A DNA stretch of 64,000 bases from assembly GCA_000469685.2 (NCBI GenBank), contig LS997566.1:6306491-6370490 (forward strand), written 5' to 3'. This stretch comes from Haemonchus contortus (lineage: Eukaryota; Nematoda; Chromadorea; Rhabditida; Trichostrongylidae). A model generated the notes under the pieces. The model was given only the letters and a program-made list of their open reading frames with translations. It was not told where the DNA came from and did not search any database. Positions 57,855-64,000 of the stretch are shown here, piece after piece (position 1 is the first letter of the stretch; the number at the start of each line of letters is the position of its first letter). The translations under genes and the position numbers were made by a program.

Positions 57855-58514
57855 TTACGCGTTTTCCGAAATCCTAGATTTACGGAGATCGTCAACACGA
57901 CTCAACTCACCGCGGTACACAGCCCACTCTCGATGACCCAGTTGCTTATTCCGAGCCCTGCACTCTTCCCTGAGGTGGAACTCGCGATCACGCTCTTCCT
58001 TGGTCAAACTGCGGCGAACAAAGACATTGGACCAGCTCGAGTTGCGCAGACGATGGCTGTTAGAGATAGCTGTGATCCAATGACCTTTTGCCGGTAGTAC
58101 CAGTTTCACTAGGCGTGGATGGGGACCTCCTGGTCTACCCATGCGGTAAACTTCGGAAGGCCTACATTCCACACCTAGGACATCCAAAATTTCGGTAACC
58201 TTGGCTTCCACCTCCCGCTGTTTGGAGGAAGGTGGAAGTTCGTCGGCCGATTCTGGTATACCATATATTACTAAGCTACGTCCCCGTTTCTCTCCTTCCA
58301 CAGCCTCAGAGATAGTTTGTGGAAGTTTCGTTATAAGGGCATTGATGTATTGGCCCATTATCGGGTCACGTAGTTGCTCGTTGCGTTCAATCATGGCACT
58401 AACAATCTCGTTTAAAGACATTTTTGCAACGTCAGAATCAAGCCTACTCGCATTCGTTACACTAGTGCCTTGTTTTTCTTTAGCAATCTGAGAACGCAAC
58501 TTTCTTTGTGACAT
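57855..58514 (-). CDS. LINE ORF1, RNA-binding protein
   Basis: 219 codons, intact. ORF1 proteins of these elements bind element RNA. After a charged, probably coiled N-terminal part there is a segment RGRSLVIYGIPES and then VYRMGRPGGPHPRLVKLVLP. This is the arrangement seen in LINE ORF1 proteins with an RRM-like or esterase-lacking RNA-binding core. A basic helix (SLTKEERDREFHLREECRAR) follows. The gene precedes ORF2 by 38 bases in the same orientation. It is the only fully open part of the element. Confidence 0.8.
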   Translation of the reverse strand: MSQRKLRSQIAKEKQGTSVTNASRLDSDVAKMSLNEIVSAMIERNEQLRDPIMGQYINALITKLPQTISEAVEGEKRGRSLVIYGIPESADELPPSSKQREVEAKVTEILDVLGVECRPSEVYRMGRPGGPHPRLVKLVLPAKGHWITAISNSHRLRNSSWSNVFVRRSLTKEERDREFHLREECRARNKQLGHREWAVYRGELSRVDDLRKSRISENA

Positions 58515-58669
58515 TATTCGTTCTACTCAATTTGACCACCAATCTATTGGAAAAAAAAAAATTGAACCTAGCTGCAATCAGTCGCTGTCAGCACTGCAAT
58601 GCAACCTCCAGCAAGTCGTTCCTTTGATATACGAACAATCTTCTTTATAAGAATACCAAGTCGTAGCTA

Positions 58670-59195
58670 CAGTAGCGCTCAAAAGTCTTCGGTGAAATGC
58701 TTCGACGCTTTTTCGTTCATAACTTTTTTGTTAGTAGACCAAACCGCGCAAAATTTGGATATGTTTAACAATAGCATATTTCACCCTACCCAGCACTATT
58801 TGACTGCAGAGCTGCAACATCCACAGATAGAGCAAGGTGTTTGTTGCGGTAGCACATTTTGCTAATACTAAAGTTGTTCTCGTCTGCACATATTAGCACC
58901 TTATGTGCGTTTTTCTCACCTATTGTGATCGGTGTTACCGCTCGTACATTTTAGACAGGACAGAAAGGGAAGAGATTCTAGAAAGGCCATCATCTGTATT
59001 TGCAGTCGATTTTATTTTCATGCCCTTTGGAATATCTGGAACATGATCAGATTGCAGGTTAATAGTGGTAAATATTCACAATACACCCACGCTCCAAATA
59101 TAGAAATTTCGCACTATTAGATCCAGTAGGAAAGGAGTTACGACTGAAAAGTGCGGCTGATGAACCATCTCACCGAAGACTTTTGAGCGCTACTG
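58670..59195. mobile_element. Tc1-like MITE, 526 bp
   Basis: Perfect 26-base inverted ends starting CAGTAGCGCTCAAAAGTCTT, with similarity extending to about 34 bases. They are flanked by TA at 58668-58669 and 59196-59197. CAGT ends and a TA target are typical of Tc1 relatives. No transposase frame remains. Confidence 0.9.
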
Positions 59196-60545
59196 TATAT
59201 CGAAGGATAGTAGCAAAATTGAGTTTATTTGGGCAGCAGAGCAGAAAATGCGGCCGCACTCGGCAACAGAGATTAAACTGGCAACAGAGATTTTCGTGAA
59301 GAATCATAAGAACAATAAAGAAATGAATAAAAACAAATAAAAAGCGCAAATAAATTAAAATAAAATTAGATAACCGGAAATAAAACGAAAAAAGCAGTCT
59401 CCTAGAAATTGCCAAAATAAAAGAGAACAAGCTAAAAATTATCGAAAGTTTTTTAAAATTTCATATTTGAATTTGTTTTGTTGTGTTTTATTAACCACTG
59501 CTTGTTCTACTGTTTTGTCAACTACTGCAGCTCATGTTCCAAAGGTCTCCAGAAGAATCAAAGTGATGAGCAAATTTTTTTAATATTTGGCGAATCCGAC
59601 CGTCAGAAGTTTTAGATTCAGAAAAACTGAAATTTAACGGTTTAATTAGAAATATTCAGAATTCCCATATAGTTTAAAAGATTATTCACCTTCCCTATAC
59701 ATCATCTACGAATTTTTTTCTTTTCCCCCTACCCATCGCCTACACCTCAACTTGTCAAAATTTTTGCAATTGATGTAGTTCATATTTAGAGAATTTTACT
59801 TCCCACCTTCGAGAATTTTCCCTATTGATCGTCTTTCAAACCGTATCTTTGCGGTGAAACTTCTAAATGTTGCCGTACTGTCATGCCTTCTACGGGGTTA
59901 TTGCGCAAACGTTTAACGCCAGCACGGCTCTTTCTGTTTGTTCTTTTATTGACGTTATGTTTGTACAACTTCACCGGCACGGCTTTACAACTTCGGTAAA
60001 CCTTGGAGCCAACCATTCGATTCCCATTCAATTTCCAACATTTCTGGTTCTCACCTGCTTTCCTCCCGTCTCTAGCGTTTCTTCGAACGTTTTATTTCTA
60101 TTCGAAAGTTATTATTCTAGTTTCTCGAAATCGGTGAATTCTCTCGCTTTCTTCACTACCGATGAAGTACTCCCGATCTATACTTCCGCTTTTCTAATAA
60201 AAACGGTTACCTCAAAATTATCAATAAAGAACTGTGCTTTTAAGTCCCCGCTTCGAGGCGTTTAAGCTGTTTGCTTTCTACTGAACTTTTCGATTTTATT
60301 TTTTTCATCATCAACAGTAATGAATTCTATGACAACTTTCTCCATAGTTTTCAATAACACCCAGTAGTTGAGTTCCACGAAAAAATTCTACGTTTTAGGT
60401 CACACCACGAAGGTTTCCACTCATTTTTCATCCCTTCATCGTTTTTGTCATTACCTTTTCTAAGACTTCTGCTTGAATAGTGTTTCTTTTGTTCACTATT
60501 GTTACTGAGCTATAGAATCGTAGCTGCTTCTGGCGTTGATCTATC
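59196..60545. other. Intergenic, nothing recognised
   Basis: One 132-codon frame (59867-60265, +) and its antisense lack domains. Confidence 0.5.
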
Positions 60546-60640
60546 CTGCGCCCCGCATTCGACTTCCTTTCAAAATTGGCGGTTTGAATGCATGTGTGGC
60601 CTATATTTACAATGACTTACGCTGATCAGGGGCGGATATA
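60546..60640 (-). mobile_element. SINE family A, tail fragment
   Basis: The - strand ends GTCGAATGCGGGGCGCAGG, preceded by AAGTCATTGTAAATATAGGCC and CATGCATTCAAACC. The head is missing. Confidence 0.65.
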
Positions 60641-61860
60641 CAAGTTAGTGCTTGAAATTCTGAAATTTCCACTCCGATGTAATTCTCCACGTAACTATCG
60701 CAAAGCATGCAGCGCATGCAAAAACGAGCAGTCAATACATACGTTTGATCAGCTGGCCCCGTTGCTGGTTCCTGCACACTCTGTTTATTTAGGATGATAT
60801 CATTGTTCGGGGAAAATATTTTTCTGAAGGGTTAGTATCGATTTTATTCTTGCCCCTTTTCCTGGGAGTAGAAACACTCCAATTCTCAACTGCTTCTTCA
60901 ACCATCTTTTTGTATACGAGCGGAATACGGATCAGTTGATTCATTCTCCCCATCGAAAATGGTGCTCACTCACCTGCAGCTGACTGTAGGTAGGAGTAGC
61001 AGCATCGGAGGCCTCTCGGAAGGGAAGCTGTTCTGGTAGCTGCCCGCTGTTGAAGCTATGTAGGGCGGTGAAAAAGAAGTAGGGGTGATGAGGACCACTT
61101 AAGTCGAACTTAATCTGATCCTGAGGATACCTGGGGACTAGCAAGAATTACACACTACTGATCTTCGTGTCCGATTTAATGATGTCAATGAGCTCTGGAC
61201 ACCTCGTAGAGGTAGTGCTTCTTCCTCCGACCCCATTCTAAACGGCTTCCGATGGTGAGGAGTTCCAACAACTTTCCTGAGATTCTTCCCGTAGGTGCCC
61301 AAAAGACATAACCAATTCTTCCCATACGCCACAGTCATACCACCTTTTTTTCATAATTCATGTCAAGAGATTGCTGTTTCTAGGAACTGGGATGAATTGG
61401 CGTCGATTGAACCGTTCTGTTCGCTCTCATCGTTAAACGACTTTGTATAGGCGTCGATGGCCTTGAGAATATTCGTCTCCTCCATACCATCCCTGTCCTC
61501 TTCGTTTTCCTACACCACATCTTTCTCGATCATGTCTAATCATACTGACCAGACGTTCGTTCGTCTGCGTTTCAGGGCTGCACTGCATTGCAAGCGATTT
61601 CGGCTTGATAAGACCGCTTGATCGATGTTTTTTTCCTGTATGTGTTCTGGAAGAGAAATCGCAAACGTTTTTTGGAAACGAAATCGAATGCAGCGCTCTG
61701 ATCGTCATTCCTATCGGCTTCTCTACGCTAACTGCTTTCATAGATTCCTCTCTCTCATACGGAATTCCGAATAAAGTTGGTTTTGCTGGCGTTCATGGCT
61801 GGTTAGAACAGCGATGATGGAAATTTCATTACTTTTTCACTTAGGAACATTACTGGTTAA
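60641..61860. other. Intergenic, nothing recognised
   Basis: Short frames only. Confidence 0.5.
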
Positions 61861-62406
61861 CACGTTGACGACGAGAGCGTTTTTCGTTCGAGCGCCCACG
61901 GGATGAGATCATCGGTTACCATTGGCGGACCTCGTCCCATGGGACAGACACCTATTGAATTTGCTGTATTCATGAGTAATAAGATTCTATTTGTGTAAAA
62001 CAAGTGAAAACTCCTGGAAACAAAAGAAAAACTTGTATTCTGTCAAGATTTGGGTGAATTCTCCAGAATCATGGGTTTTGTAGACCATTCCGGCCTATGA
62101 GGCTTTGAATCGTGAACATTCATAGAAGGCACTATTTAAACGATAGGCGGGAACAAGATTAGAGGTAAGGCTCCAATTGTTGGAATGGGTTCAAATTTTA
62201 ATTGTTATCTGATATGATGTATGACTCCTGACTCGATACTTAATATTCCCATAAAAACCTTAGATTTAGATGGATCATGGGTCGACGCTAAAGTTAGTGA
62301 GTAAATAAGTAAATGTAAAATATGAAACAAAAAAACCTGAGAATTTCTTCATTTGGCTGACTTACAGTGCTGTCGGTCACCATTGACCGACATTGTCGTC
62401 AACGTG
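61861..62406. mobile_element. TTAA-flanked piggyBac-type MITE, 546 bp
   Basis: The ends CACGTTGACGAC are perfect 12-base inverted repeats next to TTAA at 61857-61860 and 62407-62410. The inner part of the end (TTGACGAC) is shared with the 45002 family, as is a CGCCCACGGGATGAG-like block, so the two families are related. No transposase is encoded. Confidence 0.85.
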
Positions 62407-62413
62407 TTAAGAA

Positions 62414-62462
62414 CTGACTGGACTTTTGGATTGACTGGACTGACTGACTGGACTTTTGGATT
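62414..62462. repeat. Short tandem repeat, period 30
   Basis: CTGACTGGACTTTTGGATT occurs twice, 30 bases apart, with GACTGGACTGA between the copies. It begins 4 bases after the MITE target site. Confidence 0.85.
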
Positions 62463-63111
62463 CACCGCAAAGGACATAAGTCTGATGGAAAGAGGTGGAG
62501 GTACTGAGGCAGAATTGCGAGTTATGTCTCTCCATGCTGTATTTTTGACCCGATTTCTGGCTAGGGTTTAACAAACAGGAGGGCCATTCATCCATACTTT
62601 TTAGATCTTATCAGTAAGTTAACTGGCAATAGCTGGTCGTGATGCGTAAGTAATCGCTGATGGTCTGTGATAGGTTGGTATTGGATTACTGGTCATTGAA
62701 GAGTTTGGAGATTGTTTGTCTCTACATTTTATTTGCTACAGTTGCCTTTTCATTTTATCAGCATGTTCGAGCAGTGATAATCCGTAAAAACTAATATGAC
62801 GTGATATCATATGATAAGAATGGAATGGAATGGGCAGAATATAATAGAAATTAGCGATACCGCCTACATATAGAGACGTTCGAGCTTCTAGAAGTCATGG
62901 TATTATGACGAGTTATCTACTCTCTTTTCTAATTTCACATATAATTACAGTACTGAGTCCAACTTCCTCTTCAATTATGTAACTGTGGACTCCTATCGAG
63001 AATATTTCGATCTTCACTCTTAAGAAGTTGTACTTATTCAATTACATATTGTGGAGAAGGGGTACGATTCTTTATTTGAATATGGTCGGTGGATTAGGTG
63101 TTGAGGAATGC
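62463..63111. other. Intergenic, nothing recognised
   Basis: AT-rich, with short frames only. Confidence 0.5.
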
Positions 63112-63372
63112 GGTCGGAGGTGGAGTAGTGGCAAGCGGCGCACTATCATACGCGCATGGCCAAGTGTTCGAATCCCGTATCGATGTCCACCTGGGCCAAA
63201 CAAGCTTTCGTCCCATCAGAGTCCAGATGATTGGTATCAGATTTCTTTAATAGGATAAAAACACTGACTTGTACATCGGCTGGGCACCACAAGCCATTGT
63301 ATAGGCCACGTACGCATTCATTACGCCACCATGGTTCCGGACGGAACTCGGATGCGGGGCGCAAGCCTCAGA
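63112..63372 (+). mobile_element. tRNA-derived SINE, family A, full length
   Basis: Best-preserved copy. Head GGTCGGAGGTGGAGTAGTGG with A box GTAGTGGCAAGCG, and B box GTGTTCGAATCCCG at 63164-63177. The body is CACCTGGGCCAAACAAGC, AAAAACACTGACTTGTACAT, GGCTGGGCACCACAAGCC and TATAGGCCACGTACGCATTC. The tail is GGATGCGGGGCGCAAGCC. Length is about 260 bp. The head is tRNA-derived, so RNA polymerase III would transcribe it. Confidence 0.85.
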
Positions 63373-64000
63373 CGAATTAATCAAAGTTGATAGCTGGGAC
63401 CTGAGCGAATCGACAGTAGTTTCTTCACGAGCCTGCCTTCTTCACCTTAGTCTACATGCTATCATTTTTGTAATGATTTATTCAAGCTCCTTTATCTCAG
63501 ACCAGTAGAGTCGTCCTTCAAAAAGCATTTTTGTTGAGTGTGACTGATTTGTTTGAAGTTGTAACGAATACCAGAGAATTTTAATAATTGCTACCATTCA
63601 AGTCATTAAAAAAGAACAAAAAAAAAACCATGTATATAACAAATTTGAGAATACTGGCTGCGACTTCTCTTAAAACGCTTTGCTATTCATTAATTTCACA
63701 GAAAATTTTGCCTTTGACGTCTTTTTTTTCTTGTTTTTTTTATTTTTCTGTCAGTCAAGCTTTCACCTGTGCCTTCTGAGTTATTCTACTCGACAGAACT
63801 GTACGACACAACTTTCCCCTAACTTTCCTTAGTCATTTTTTTCCATCACTGGGGTCTATGGTAAAAGCCAAAAAAAAACCGTGCTGTGTCCGCACGCGTC
63901 TATTTTTCATATATCGTACGACCTATCAATTGCTTGAATCGTTAAAATGCTAGCCATGAAAAATGCCACCATTGAAACACGGGTAGCAGATGTTTTGCTT
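63373..64000. other. Intergenic, nothing recognised
   Basis: AT-rich, with short frames only. Confidence 0.5.

Larger units (their letters stand above)
54421..58600 (-). mobile_element. Nearly full-length CR1/Jockey-type LINE, inactive
   Basis: On the - strand the order is 5' UTR, ORF1 (58514-57855), ORF2 (from 57816), a 3' UTR and a TAAA-type tail. The tail is at 54421-54441, read as TTATTTATTTATTTATTTT on the + strand. Total length is about 4.2 kb, normal for this group. A two-ORF layout, an APE endonuclease and a simple-repeat tail rather than long poly(A) point to the CR1/Jockey side of non-LTR elements. The exact clade was not determined. The 5' border near 58600 is approximate. Confidence 0.85.

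Noticed and set aside
59867..60265. 132-codon open frame on the + strand
   Set aside because: Serine- and phenylalanine-rich composition from pyrimidine-rich DNA, with no domain or splice context.

Overview
The window is eukaryotic and almost certainly from a parasitic-type nematode, probably a strongylid such as a hookworm. The nematode call rests on two near-perfect copies (21 of 22 bases) of the spliced leader SL1. Short AT-rich introns ending in TTTTCAG fit, as do poly-G tracts, low coding density and many tRNA-derived SINEs. The hookworm call is an inference from general repeat style and has not been checked by a search. Protein-coding content is low. No complete conserved host gene was recognised, so most of the window is intergenic DNA or intron filled with decayed mobile elements.

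Positions 1878-13239 are the most structured part. Two arms of about 2.4 kb (1878-4253 and 10866-13239) are inverted copies of each other, separated by a 6.6 kb spacer. Each arm carries a retrocopy-like unit: an SL1 leader, 11 bases of 5' UTR, an ATG, an open frame of about 236 codons and a polyadenylation signal. A short mariner element sits in its 3' part. Each arm also carries a tRNA-like sequence and a 175 bp repeat called R here. The left arm keeps the 236-codon frame open; the right arm has a single nonsense codon early in it. The spacer holds a decayed Helitron Rep gene (9412-10865) cut off by the right arm, a 414 bp MITE, a nested palindrome, and several exon-like pieces with matching splice sites (5072-5512, 5728-5919, 8591-8861). 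One reading is a gene-capturing Helitron that was later rearranged.

Positions 13.3-54 kb are a repeat field. It holds TTAA-flanked piggyBac-type MITEs, about fifteen copies or fragments of one tRNA-derived SINE family in both orientations, strong short hairpins, two direct duplications (14186/15280 and 46760/47178), and five poly-G tracts, all with G on the + strand. Isolated candidate exons are at 38297-38583 (+) and 49707-49966 (-).

Positions 54421-58600 hold one nearly full-length non-LTR retrotransposon on the - strand, of the CR1/Jockey type. It has ORF1, an APE endonuclease and a reverse transcriptase, and is dead through frameshifts and a stop codon in the catalytic motif. A 526 bp Tc1-like MITE (58670-59195) lies next to its 5' end. 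The remainder to 64000 is intergenic, with a TTAA-flanked MITE (61861-62406) and more SINE copies.
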